A stretch of 64,000 bases of DNA from Corbicula japonica. Lineage: Eukaryota; Mollusca; Bivalvia; Venerida; Cyrenidae. The stretch is taken from contig JAZAYU010000038.1 of the NCBI GenBank assembly GCA_038501625.1, positions 1,674,001 to 1,738,000 on the forward strand. Reading direction: 5' to 3'. The translations under genes were made by a program, and so were the position numbers. The notes under the pieces are model-generated. The model was not told the origin of the DNA and searched no databases. It saw nothing but the letters and a program-made list of their open reading frames with translations. Below, piece by piece: positions 24,001 to 33,012 of this stretch (its first letter is position 1; each line of letters starts with the position of its first letter).

Positions 24001-24181
24001 GAATGGCGTGAATGGAACACTATGTGCGACATACACAGGGGACCCAATAACATCCAACATCCAATTTGCCTGTCAACAAACCATATATGGTAAAGCAGTG
24101 AGAATACAAGATTTCAAGCCACCAAATATTTATACAACTAACTCAATGAATTTCTGTGAAGTGAAAGTTTTCTTACTTTAA
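20795..24181 (+). CDS. Secreted PAN/apple + fucolectin-type (F5/8C) lectin-like protein, three exons
   Basis: Gene-level entry: join 20795-21086, 23251-23505 and 23946-24181 gives 260 codons plus TAA, with phase 1 at both introns. Residues 1-19 form a signal peptide (MKYSVLFVYHCFLLQTVVC). Residues ~22-97 form a PAN/apple-like module (TCLLICKKTAGCVATHV ... KCEFSA). Residues ~98-260 form an F5/8 type C domain of the fucolectin type: WQSSTYSDCGANNAIDGK, CQCAHTDSENSSWVMELKS, DFSIFVHNS, LCATYTGDP and NFCEVKVF. Such domains bind fucose or other glycans and are abundant in molluscan innate immunity; binding is not proven here. The canonical His-Arg-Arg sugar-binding residues are not obvious by eye, so carbohydrate specificity is open. 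No transmembrane segment is seen, so the product is probably secreted into haemolymph or mucus. Confidence 0.87.
21310..21980. repeat. Satellite of ~155-160 bp units, about four copies, inside the TIR element
   Basis: Each unit contains 'ttttgtgaaagttg', 'tttttctcagtaaccgttt', 'caactttgaaacttaacata', 'gttgtctgacatctcaatac', 'atccctgactgtatt' and 'acaaagttatgcccc'. Copies differ by 10-20%. Confidence 0.9.
21985..22700. repeat. Second satellite, ~140-150 bp unit, about five copies, inside the TIR element
   Basis: Each unit contains 'ttgatgccaaacttagt', 'gtagcttatatcaagacgca', 'gcttgggattgctacccagg', 'tgtctgtgataaaggtcaag' and 'gtcactgttgctaaaaatag'. It directly follows the first satellite and shares no sequence with it. 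Confidence 0.9.
22780..22843. repeat. TTA/TTG triplet microsatellite
   Basis: (ATT)n runs into (TTG)8 just outside the right TIR of the element. Confidence 0.85.
23251..23505 (+). CDS. Lectin gene exon 2: N-terminal half of the F5/8C domain
   Basis: Phase 1 acceptor ...agaatatcag and a perfect consensus donor G|GTAAGT at 23506. The acceptor lacks a good pyrimidine tract, so a small additional upstream exon is possible. The coding content is clear: VSSGCVKGL, AWQSSTYSDC, ANNAIDGK, GGCQCAHT, WVMELKSPVYVKTVF, FFRVSSYLS. The in-frame ATG at 23181 lies in intron sequence rich in Lys codons and is not taken as the start. Confidence 0.85.
23946..24181 (+). CDS. Lectin gene exon 3: C-terminal half of the F5/8C domain
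   Basis: Strong acceptor cctgtttgttttgtag, phase 1. It encodes VWRNTDFSIFVHNSFEDG, the LCATYTGDP turn, FACQQTIYGKAVRIQDF and the closing strand NFCEVKVFLL, then TAA. The closing Cys-Glu-Val-Lys-Val strand is typical of fucolectin-type F5/8C domains. Confidence 0.9.
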
Positions 24182-24233
24182 ATTTTCAGAACTGTGAGAG
24201 TTGGCAGTTATCCTGTTTAAAACAAAATATGAC

Positions 24234-24239
24234 ATTAAA
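24234..24239 (+). terminator. Possible poly(A) signal ATTAAA of the lectin gene
   Basis: ATTAAA, the commonest variant signal, 53 bp after the stop. No AATAAA is nearby. Confidence 0.45.
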
Positions 24240-24324
24240 AACGTTATTCGAAAGTCTTACAGTATCAGACGTTTAACTGTTTAAATTTGAGTTTGATATA
24301 CATAACCTGATATAAAGCAGTATG

Positions 24325-24380
24325 CCTAGGCGCTGTCGCCGTGTGGGTTCGCTCCCCAGTAGGTGCAATCTCATTTATAA
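24325..24380 (+). repeat. tRNA-derived SINE fragment (B box)
   Basis: gcgctgtcgccgtgtGGGTTCGCTCCCCAG, related to 1120-1145 and 2890-2915. The A-box side is short and degraded. Confidence 0.5.
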
Positions 24381-24828
24381 TTTAAGAAGGTACTAATATG
24401 TCTCAGGCTATTCTCTAGTGTGGCCAAATTATTGAATGGTTAAAATAATTCAGGCTTAATAGTTGTCAAGATAATAAAAATCAGGTTTAGCAGAAAATGT
24501 TCTACTTGTTAATGAACAGTTTCAATTCCAACAATCCGCTTAGATATAGGTTTGTAAAGTTTTAAACCATTCTTTTATTATTCAATGTTCAAGGCAGTTT
24601 AATTTGACATTTTCACTTTGTTTTGTATCAGGCGTTTTATACAACTATTCTTAATATATCAAATAGCACGCGATTTTTCTATTTGTTATTTTCAGCATTT
24701 TATTTCGGCCTGCTACTTTTTTTCAATGATTTGGGTACGAAATTTATTTACCATTCTTGGTATTCCTTTAGACGTGTTGAGAAGATCTTTGTAATATCAA
24801 TAACATTTTCTATATATACTACAAGAAA

Positions 24829-24985
24829 TTAGAAACGCAACTTCTTTAAACAAGAACTATATTTATGTTTAAAGAAGTTGCGTTTCTAATTTCTTCAAGT
24901 ACATATAATACAGTAAAAGAAATTAAAAACGCAGCTTCCTTAACCACGAAACATAGTTTATGTTTGAAGAAGTTGCGTTTCTAAA
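24829..24985. repeat. Array of GAAGTTGCGTTTCT hairpins (copy 2 of the 478 element)
   Basis: Four arms in alternating orientation: AGAAACGCAACTTCTTTAAAC (from 24830), GTTTAAAGAAGTTGCGTTTCT (24867), a diverged 'aaaaacgcagcttccttaac' (24926) and 'gaagaagttgcgtttctaa' (24967). It is two hairpins in tandem with 'agaaatta' linkers. Confidence 0.85.
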
Positions 24986-25364
24986 TATATTATGATGATC
25001 ATAAACAGTAGACATAAGTGTACTTTGTCTTTCATTTTGACTGTTTCGGGTTGTTTTTTGTGGTGTCCGTTTTGAAATTGATCATTTTAAATTTGCTGAT
25101 TATTTTTTAAATTTGGCATTCCTGATAAGCACATGTCATTTTTTCTCAATCATTTTAAACAAAATATATTTAAGTAATATTATTTCAACTATTCTGTGAT
25201 TCATTGATAAAATTTAACTTTTGTCCAGACTATGAACTAGAAGCCTTTATGCCATATTGATGAATGGTGTCGGTCCTTTAACGAATGCTTTACATTATTT
25301 GTCCATAACTAAGTTCCCAAAATTATTATATATTTTCCTATAGACTTGTATACATTTTACATAT

Positions 25365-25742
25365 CACAAAAAGCTGCTTTGTGTTGGTGTTTCTCACAAA
25401 AGGCTGCTTTGTTGTTGTTGTTGTTTGTCACAAAAACTGCTTTGTAATTGTTGGTGTTCTTTTGTACGTCACAAAAAGGTGCTTTGTTGTTGTTGGTGTT
25501 GTTGTTGTACGTAATAAAAAGCTGCTATGTTGTCGTTGTTGATTGTCGCAAAAAGCTGCTATGTTGGACGTGGTGTTGTTGTTGTACTTGAAAAAAGGTG
25601 CTTTGTTTTCTTGCTGTGATGTTGTTGTTTGTCACAAAAAGCTATTGTTGGGAGTGTTGTTGTTGTACGTCACAAAAAGCTGTTGTTGGGAGTGTTGTTG
25701 TACGTCACAAAAAGCTGCTTTGTTGTTGGTGTTGTTTTTTAT
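25365..25742. repeat. Minisatellite, ~38-45 bp unit GTCACAAAAAGCTGCTTTGT + (TGT)n
   Basis: About eight to nine copies of 'gtcacaaaaagctgctttgttgttgttggtgttgttgttgtac', variable in the number of TTG/TGT triplets. The open frame at 25543-25758 is made of this repeat. Confidence 0.9.
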
Positions 25743-27046
25743 AATTACGTCTGTTTAGTTATTTAAAGCAATGTGTACCTTTGTTGTGAGTGAACATAAA
25801 TATTTTTTTTGTCCTTAAAACTTTAAAGATTTTTGACCTACGAACTTTTTCATTCAATTTATTGCGATTGTTATTCATTTTGTCTAGATGGGGGGCGTGA
25901 ATAAAAAGCATATTTTTTATCATAAAAGATAACATAATATTACTTTGTTTAAAGCAGTTTTTAAATAACATAATTGGATGAAAAAATCTGCGAGATAAAA
26001 TCATTTTCATACAGAAATAAAGAATATCAAAAAGCTCAATTATGATACGTTCCTGCAATGGGATATCATTTTCTAAAAAAAACCCTGAAAATCGACATGG
26101 TGAAAACACGCCATTTTAAGTTTATGGCTAAAAAGCGCCATGGCGATTTTGATGTTTAAGAACTCATAGCAATGTTGTTGTTTTGTAAAAGATATTACTT
26201 GAAAACTTACGTTAACTTAGCTCCACCACCTGAATACTTATAATAGAACATTTAGTGTAAGGTCCTTAGAAAGTGTAGCTGAGTTTGCGAATTCACCGGA
26301 TTCGCAAATATTCACCTGATTCTTGTAACATATTGATAGTAAAATCGATCATGATTACTGCAGCAACTAAAAAATCACACACTTTAATTGAATGAGTTAA
26401 CACAAATTCGAAAAATGCTTAGTTTGTAGATGTGCTATATTTATATTGTGTTAATATTGTGTTTGTAGTATATTATATTATAGTATATTATAGAATAGAA
26501 TATTAAATATTACTATATTATTGATACATTAAAGGTAGATGTGTTTTAAAGTCAATTACTGAAAACTGAAGATGGGATTTGTGTAGCCGTAAGAATAGGT
26601 TAAAATAGACTTGCTTTGAGGTTATTCATGCATGTCTACATGACCAAACGAAAATTTCGTGCGTTTATACGGGGTTACTCTAGGAAAGAAAGTTTAAAAA
26701 AATCAGCGGACCATTCATGTATCGATTGGTTACTTATTGATCTTAACACTCACTTACCTTTACCAATTTATTAGACTTTTACCAAAATAAAAGTATCCCA
26801 AAAAGTGCTGCGTTTTCATTGGCAGTATATTATTCCACAACATGAGCTAAGTGACCAAAATGCATTTTTGTCAGAATACTCTTAAGAACAAACTCGTACA
26901 TGTAAAACAATAATTGATTTACCATTTACTTATTACGGAAATTTTGCCATTCACGTGACAATTTAAATATATACTGTACTTAAATAAGTTAAAAACATTT
27001 TATAATAAATGTGTTGTAGCTTTTTGTAGTTGTTGTTAAACAAAGC
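25743..27046. other. Stretch without recognised gene
   Basis: AT-rich. The 116-codon minus-strand open frame at 25759-26109 has no domain, no cysteine pattern and no splice partners, and is probably chance. Confidence 0.45.
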
Positions 27047-27769
27047 ATAAAATGCTCTGATGATATTATTACAGCTTTTAACAACACCTCGAGGTACCTT
27101 GATGATTTATTAAATATAGATAATAACCATTTTCCATCACTGGTTAATAAGATTTATCCTAAAGAACTACAGCTTAACAAAGCGAACACTTCAGAAAAGC
27201 AAGCAAACTTCCTTGATTTAAATCTATCCATCGAAAATGGTTACGTCACTACTAAAATTTATGATAAAAGAGATGATTTTAATTTTAATATAGTAAATTT
27301 TCCGTTTCTAGACGGCGATGTTCCTCGTGCAACTTCTTACGGGGTTTATATCTCACAGCTTGTTCGCTTTTCAAGAGCTTGCAACGATGTGAATGATTTC
27401 AATGAACGTAATCTTTGCATTACAGAAAAACTTTTAAAACAAGGTTATCGGTATCACAAATTAAGGAAAACCTTTTGCAAGTTTTATCGCCGATATCCAG
27501 ATCTAATTCATAAATACAGCTGCAGTTTAAAATCACTATTGCAACAAGGAATTTCACAGCCAGTTTTTTATGGAGATTTAATTCATAAACTTAAGAAGAT
27601 AAAAGGCGATGTTAATTTCTCCCGGTTATTCGTAAAAACCATCTGTAAATTTAAAAAGAAAGGTTACCAACATGATATTTTACAGCGATCTGCAGGCCTG
27701 GTGATTAACCCATCTACAGTTGATCATTATGCTTACCTCTTTGGTTGCACGACGGTGGCAGGGGTGTAA
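27047..27769 (+). pseudogene. Reverse transcriptase remnant, C-terminal half of a retroelement polyprotein
   Basis: An open frame running from before 27059 to TAA at 27767. It carries the RT catalytic-box region RYLDDLLNIDN, followed by IYPKELQLNKAN, FLDLNLSIENGYV, KIYDKRDDFNFNIVNFPFLDG, YGVYISQLVRFSRACN and GYRYHKLRKTFCKFYRRYPDL. This is a well-known class of invertebrate retroelement RTs with a Y-L-D-D box (a canonical active site is F/Y-x-D-D). I cannot say by eye whether it is Penelope-like or non-LTR. The 5' part is missing (homology starts at about 27056), and the C-terminal LFGCTTV is followed by a premature stop, so the copy is dead. A second copy lies at 29417-29720. Confidence 0.85.
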
Positions 27770-27934
27770 GAGTTTATGAAAGTTTATGGGGAAATCTTTT
27801 CTTAAAAGAACCTATAAGCTCGATTTGTTTCTTTTATCCCTGTCATCGTGTTCTTGCTGATTTTACTCCAGGTGCTCTGGTCTCGGAAAGATCATTGAGT
27901 ACCCGCCCTTTGGCTTTGCAATGCTATTAAATTC

Positions 27935-28292
27935 TTATGTTTATATGTTTGTATGCTTTTGCATGCAACATTGTTGAGCTGATGGGTGGGTTGGAGTTAT
28001 TTTACCAAGACAATTTGTACTTGTTTTGTGATACGAGAACCTGTTGGGGCAAGTGTGAGGTTGGTTCACCCTAGAACCTGGTTTAAACCCCCAGTGGCAA
28101 TTTGTTTTGCCACTGACCGTTCCAATGCGGTATCCCCAAAGGTTCTCTTGTTTATTAATTGTTTGTGGCGTCCTATTTGAATTGACATACATATATAAAA
28201 CATGCGCTCTCTCTATCTTCCTCTCTTCTTTTTCGCTGCGTAGGGAGGCTGTGTTTTTTGAGTGTGGCGATTCCTGATATGCATATGTTGCT
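27935..28292 (+). repeat. Dispersed repeat A (most complete copy)
   Basis: Key blocks: 'tatgcttttgcatgcaac', 'gacaatttgtacttgttttg', 'gaacctgttggggcaagtg', 'gaacctggtttaaaccccc', hairpin AGTGGCAA-tttg-TTTTGCCACT, 'gaccgttccaatgcggtatc', 'ttattaattgtttgtggcg' and 'cgattcctgatatgcatat'. Other copies: 35840-36140, 40275-40430 (right part), 42505-42610 and 53640-53960 (plus), 50065-50440 (minus). The hairpin is the best conserved part. Non-coding; termini not defined. Confidence 0.8.
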
Positions 28293-28540
28293 TTTTTATT
28301 ATAAGTTCTTTATTGTTTTATATTGCCCTATCCTTTAATGACTGATAAGTTAACTGTCCCATATTACCGACTTGAAAAAAAAAACATTAAATATAAAGTC
28401 GCATGTCTGGTATCCCTTATTGTTGTTTGTAGTATTTTACGAACATTAAAAAGGCTATGCTAACGCGGAATGCCATATTATCCCTGGCAATTCTATATTG
28501 ACTGTAGCACTAAATAACATTAGATGCCTGTTGGCAACAT

Positions 28541-28962
28541 GTTGAGCCCGCTTTCACATGACCTTTATTCCCGAACTGTAACATTGACCTATGCAACGGA
28601 AATCTCGGGTTTTCGCGTGACACGCCATCTCACTAAGGTTAGGTTGCAAACTTTAAACAAGATTGCTTAATGTATGCAAAAGATATGGACCGGAAAAACT
28701 TTATCATAAGTTTCGACCCCTTACTGTGACCTTGACCTTTGAAGTGGAATCCTGGGAATTATTTGCCACACTCCATCTCTTTGAGTTTAACAGTCATGCA
28801 AAATATATATAAACAAGGTAACTCGATGCATTGTAACAGCTATGGACCGGAAAATTCCGGACGAACGAACTAATCTACGGACGCACGCACGCACACACGC
28901 ACGCACATACACCGAAACGCCAATTTGACAAATAAAGCAAGCTCACCTCATGCGGGCTTGAC
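28541..28962. mobile_element. Non-autonomous element with short TIR GT(T/C)(G/A)AGCCCGC
   Basis: Left end GTTGAGCCCGC, right end GCGGGCTTGAC, nearly exact inverses. Internally two related blocks contain 'gaccttgacctttgaagtgg' / 'acattgacctatgcaacgg', 'ctatggaccggaaaa' and a cgcacgcacgcacacacgcacgc run near the right end. No open frame. Confidence 0.7.
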
Positions 28963-29416
28963 AAAAATGGACAAGTTGTAGATAAACAAAACTGGTATCC
29001 CTAGCAAACATTTGATAACTATACTTCTGAAAATTGGTAAGGGGCACTTCACGCCCGCGGTAAACATTCGCTCCGAAACGCAGAAGACAACATAGTAAAA
29101 TAAGCGAAAGACGCCTGTTGAAGTAAGCGAAAGCGCTGATTTGTTGACAAAACGTGATTATGACCAACATTTTTATTTCTCTGTATAAAACAGAAGGATG
29201 ATCTTTTCAAAATCGGGAAATGCAGTGCCGTGTATGGATGATGTAGCTTCATGGAAAATACGGGTTGACGGTTTGATATATATTGAACATGTAATTTTTC
29301 CGACTAGAACTTTTGCGAAAGTTTACCGGTTGTCTTCTTCTGTAGTTTTTCTTAGATAATTTTACACTCATGTTTTAGTTTAATTCAACTCAGGTGACTT
29401 AGTAATCAGTCAATAA
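28963..29416. other. Stretch without recognised content
   Basis: No exon, RNA gene or clear repeat. Two overlapping minus-strand open frames (28943-29252) show no family features. Confidence 0.4.
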
Positions 29417-29720
29417 TCTTGTTGCTGATCTGTTTTTATACTGTTATGAAAGAGACTTTATGTTATCTCTTTCTACCGAACATCTAGATGATATTATTAC
29501 AGCTTTTAACAACACCTCGAGGTACCTTGATGATTTATTTAATATAGACAATAACCATTTAACATAACAGTTTGATAAGATTTATCCTAAAGAACTACAG
29601 CTTAATAAAGCGACACTTCCGAAAAGCAAGCAAACTTTCTTGATTTAAATCTGTGCATTCAAAATGGTTACGTCACTACTATATATGCGATAAAAGAGAT
29701 GATTTTTGGAGTTATGTCCC
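29417..29720 (+). pseudogene. Reverse transcriptase remnant, second copy, badly decayed
   Basis: It translates as LVADLFLYCYERDFMLSLST, then HLDDIITAFNNTSRYLDDLF with the same YLDD box as 27095, and then meets a stop in 'catttaacataacag'. At DNA level 29486-29715 is about 90% identical to 27059-27280. It extends 70 bp further 5' than the first copy. It ends abruptly at the start of the ~155 bp dispersed repeat. Confidence 0.82.
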
Positions 29721-30019
29721 TTTCATATGACTTTAATATGGAGCTTAATGTTGCCTATAACAATGAAAGTCCTTATCCTATTAAGTAAATAATTGAGATA
29801 TAATATCTGCATGAAAAAAGCATTCTCTGACAAGATTGATCACTCCTGTTTTACTATATTTTGAGTTATGCCTCTTTTAAATGACTTTAATATGGAACTT
29901 AATGTTGACTGTAACTTTAAAAGTACTTGTTCTATTAACTTAATACTTGTCATACATCATCTGCATGAACAAACTCATCAGTGACAACAAGAATGATAAC
30001 TCCTATTTCACTTTATTTT
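29715..30019 (+). repeat. ~155 bp dispersed/tandem repeat D, two units
   Basis: Unit: 'gagttatgcccctttcaaatgacttt', 'aatatggaacttaatgttgc', 'ctataactttgaaagtactt', 'gtcctattaacttaatactt', 'atatcatctgcatgaac', 'aaagccatctgtgacaacaa', 'gaatgataactcctatttc'. More units: 30994-31145, 32805-33012 with 34066-34330, and 55830-56300. At 30007-30019 the unit is interrupted by a LINE insertion. Confidence 0.88.
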
Positions 30020-30980
30020 TTTCTCATCTTTTTTATTCAGTTTTTTATCAATTCCAAAGAACATATCAAATTACAACATGAAATATTGGGTAACATGTTA
30101 CATCTTAATAGTGGATGGTTTACAAACATATAATCTATATGTTCTTTTCGAACTGATTTTTTGTTCATTCACTCATTCACACTCGCTAACTTTCACTCAT
30201 TTCTGCATGCATCCACCCTCTCATCACTCATACTCAGGAAAACCAGCGGGTTGACAATTAGTGTTATTATAAACTAATACATCAATTAAATGGAAATTAA
30301 AAGAGAAAAAAATAGTAAGAACAATTGTTCTACCCCTTGCCGTTTATGAACAATACAAAAAGAAGAGTCATTGTTAAATTTGAGAAAGCGATGTTAAGAT
30401 AATTAATGTCGTCGTTTATATTGTTTCGTTTTAAATAGTCTTTTACATTCTTCCAAATCTTTTGTACGTGAGTGCATTCCCAAAACATATGTTCTATGCT
30501 ATCCACGTTCATTGAACAAAAATCAGATAAATTTGAACATGATAATTTTTGTTTTATCAGAAGTTTATTGGTGGGTATTATTCTAAAAATGAATTTAAAG
30601 TTCCTGAGAACAGAGTCAATAGTTGCTTTATATATATGACTATAGTTGTCCTCCCAATTGAATGTAGTGCTATTAAATACATCTCGCCATTTTGTCTAGG
30701 ATGGAATTTGTATGTCATCTTCTGTTTTTAACAGCATATTGTAGAAATTTTGTTAACATGTTTTTGTTTGACGCTTTTTTGTATATAAGATTTGTTCGTA
30801 TCTTCTTTATTTAAATCCTCTATTTTTATATTTTGTTTGATGAATTTTGAAATACATGATATGAGAATGTTATATTTTAATTGATCTTGTGGTTGGATAT
30901 CATAAATGCGCTTCATTTCTTCAAAAGAGTTAAACGAATTACTGCGAAAATCGTATAAATGTTCTACATTTTTAATACTT
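30020..30980 (-). mobile_element. 5'-truncated LINE insertion with 13 bp target-site duplication
   Basis: Minus-strand reading of 30330-30985 gives the C-terminal region of a LINE ORF2 with frameshifts: WRDVFNSTTFNWEDNYSHIY, FIFRIIPTNKLLIKQKL, then DSIEHMFWECTHVQKIWKNV. The R-I-I-P-T-N-K and I-E-H-x-F-W-E-C motifs are characteristic of the post-RT region of many invertebrate non-LTR elements. The target repeat resumes at both sides with the identical 13-mer TTCACTTTATTTT (30007-30019 and 30981-30993), and the 3' end (30020 side) is A/T-rich on the coding strand. The RT and endonuclease parts are missing. Confidence 0.88.
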
Positions 30981-30993
30981 TTCACTTTATTTT

Positions 30994-31145
30994 GAGTTAT
31001 GCCCCTTTCAGGTGACTTTAATATGGAACTTAATGTTGCCTAAAACTTCGAAAGTACCTGTCCTATTAACTTAATACTTGGAATATATCATCTGCACGAA
31101 CAAAGCCATCTCTGACAAGAAGAATGATAACTCCTATTATTCTAC
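30994..31145 (+). repeat. ~155 bp repeat D, unit continuing after the LINE
   Basis: It resumes with GAGTTATGCCCCTTTCAGG and ends 'aagaatgataactcctatt'. With 29715-30019 it was one array before the LINE inserted. Confidence 0.85.
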
Positions 31146-31194
31146 ATCTAATAAATTCCTCCAATTAGCGTCCTTTAATTGTACCACGTGACCG

Positions 31195-31216
31195 TCCAAT
31201 ACTTTCCCGTATTGGA
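31195..31216. other. Perfect short hairpin TCCAATAC-TTTCCC-GTATTGGA
   Basis: An 8 bp perfect stem with a 6-base loop, 170 bp before the DUF3504-like frame. Similar pieces (gtccaatatgac, gtccaaatatattcccgtattgtac) lie after it at 32718-32770, so the hairpin and its relatives flank the coding remnant and could mark ends of a mobile unit. Confidence 0.5.
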
Positions 31217-31385
31217 TCCAAAAAAGTCCGTATTTTTTTCATATTGGATGATAAGGTGCAAATGCACTTTACCATTGTTTTACAACGATAAAAGCCGTTG
31301 ACCGTAAAAATGATCCGAATGAAAAAAACACGTGGTCGTGTAGGCGCTTGTCTTTAAATACACACTGAGGCGAGTAAAGCGTCTG

Positions 31386-31848
31386 GTGAAAGTGACTCAT
31401 TGTTGTCGTCTGGTTCAATCAGCCAATGTCATCATTTTAACTGATGAAGAAATTTCGGAATTTGTACTTAAACAGAAGCCGAAAAACACATTGACTAAAA
31501 CAAAATCAGACGTAGGAATATTCACACGCTGGCTTTGTGAAACGGTACCTGCAGACAACCGGGACCTGGAAAACATTCCACCCGCACAACTGAACTCGTT
31601 CCTGAGAAGCTTTTACCTGACAGTCAAAAAAAAATAACGGCGAAGAATACGAGCCTGAGAGCCTCTGTGCTATCAAAAACAGTTTGGACAGGTACTTGAA
31701 TGAAAAAGGCTATGGAGTAAGCATATGTAGAGGCGAAGAATTCAAAACCAGTCGGGATGTGCTGAGTGCCAAGGGGAAGAGCTTAGAAAAAGAAGGAAAA
31801 GGCAGGAAAATCAACCGAGAAGAAGAGGTCACTGCCGAGGAAGAAAAG
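31386..31848 (+). pseudogene. DUF3504/Crypton-type protein, N-terminal exon with frameshift
   Basis: The frame from ATG 31386 contains LTDEEISEFVLKQKPKNT, KSDVGIFTRWLCET, LENIPPAQLNSFLRSFYLTV, then after a run of nine A (31626-31634) shifts by one base and continues GEEYEPESLCAIKNSLDRYL, EFKTSRDVLSAKGKSLEKEG and KGRKINREEEVTAEEEK. This is the N-terminal SAM-like region found in DUF3504 proteins and in Crypton tyrosine-recombinase elements and their domesticated relatives. The exon can end at donor GTATCT (31849). A possible next exon at 32698 (acceptor cttttttcag, KLWDLTARPI) hits TGA at 32728. The recombinase catalytic domain is absent. The shift lies in a homopolymer, so a sequencing error is possible, but the missing 3' part argues for a remnant. 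Confidence 0.75.
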
Positions 31849-31960
31849 GTATCTACTAGAAATAGTTTTGCTTACATTTATTTATAAAAATATATAATTA
31901 CTGTTTGTCAATGTGACACATACAGTGGCATAAATATTAAAGTAAATCAGGGGTGGAAAA

Positions 31961-32036
31961 TGTGGCTGATGTAGGGCTCGAACCCCCAACACCCAGAATA
32001 CCATACAGAAGTTCTACCAACTAAGCTAACCGGACC
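31961..32036 (-). repeat. tRNA-like SINE head (minus strand)
   Basis: On the minus strand: GGTTAGCTTAGTTGGTAGAA (A box) and GGGGGTTCGAGCCC (B box) at tRNA-like spacing. The acceptor and anticodon arms do not pair, so it is not a functional tRNA. Confidence 0.6.
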
Positions 32037-32178
32037 ACCTGTAGGTCTCTCCACCACAACTTCACTACACTCTTCCCCTTTCTAAATCAATGGGCCCAAA
32101 CCCAACTCGTAACAGCCCGCCAGGCTTTTATCGGTTTACTCCTGACACCATTAAAGTAAATTAGGGGTGAAAAATGTG

Positions 32179-32256
32179 TGGCCGACATGGGACTCAAACC
32201 CACGACTCTGGAATATCGTAATGGAGTTATATCAACTGAGCTAACTCATCTATGGG
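32179..32256 (-). repeat. tRNA-like SINE head (minus strand), second
   Basis: Minus strand GAGTTAGCTCAGTTGATATA (A box) and GTGGGTTTGAGTCCC (B box). The flank 'taaagtaaattaggggtgaaaaatgtg' repeats that of the first head ('taaagtaaatcaggggtggaaaatgtg'), so the two are a tandem duplication of one SINE. Confidence 0.6.
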
Positions 32257-32320
32257 TCCCACCACCACAACTCCACTTGAATATCTATCTTTTCAAGAGT
32301 TGGTTTGAGAGTGCCTTTAG

Positions 32321-32395
32321 TCGTCTGGGTTAGCTCAGTCTGTCTATCATTTGCCTTGTAAGCTAGAAGTCCTGTGTTCGACTCCGTTGTGGCCA
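32321..32395 (+). repeat. tRNA-like sequence (plus strand), Thr(TGT)-like
   Basis: GGGTTAGCTCAGTCTGTCTA (A box), loop-like CTTGTAA with TGT in anticodon position and TGTGTTCGACTCC (B box). Stems are degraded (TTTGC against GCTAG), so a pseudogene or SINE head is more likely than a tRNA gene. Confidence 0.5.
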
Positions 32396-32804
32396 AAGCT
32401 TTCACGCTGCCTTCAGAAAACCATTTTTTCACGTGCCACAAACATGTATTTAACACATTTTTATGTCATGTTGATAAAAATTTTATAAAATAAAATGTAG
32501 AGTCTATTGAAGGTTATCACTGTCAAGTAATTGTGTGTATGTAAACTAAATTAGAACTCTATTCTAGTATGGCTCGCCTAAACCAAAATTGTATTTGCTA
32601 AAATTTGCAAGTACATGATGCATACAATACAGTTGATCTGTATCAAAGTATTTTTTTATTTTCTTATTTTATATAGACATGAATCTACTTTTTTCAGAAA
32701 CTCTGGGACCTAACGGCTCGTCCAATATGACTTTTCAAGCTGTGTACTCGTCCAAATATATTCCCGTATTGTACAGTAAAACGTCTAATAACCTATAAAT
32801 ACAG

Positions 32805-33012
32805 TAGTTTTTTTTAGTTATGCACCTTTCAAGTGACATTAATATGAAACTTAATGTTGCCTATAACTTTGAAAGTACTTGCCCTATTATTTTAATACTT
32901 CGAATATTTCATCTGCATGAACAAAGCCATCTGTGACAACAAGAATGATTACTGTTCGACTATTATGTACCTTTCAAATGACTTTAATGTAGTACTTAAC
33001 GTTGCCTTTAAC
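32805..33012 (+). repeat. ~155 bp repeat D, unit interrupted by a later insertion
   Basis: It begins GTTATGCACCTTTCAAGTG and proceeds through one whole unit and the start of the next, breaking off after 'gtacttaacgttgcc' at about 33008. The unit resumes near 34066. Confidence 0.8.

Noticed and set aside
25543..25758. Cys/Leu-rich repeated peptide 'MLDVVLLLYLKKG'
   Set aside because: Product of the GTCACAAAAAGCTGC minisatellite.
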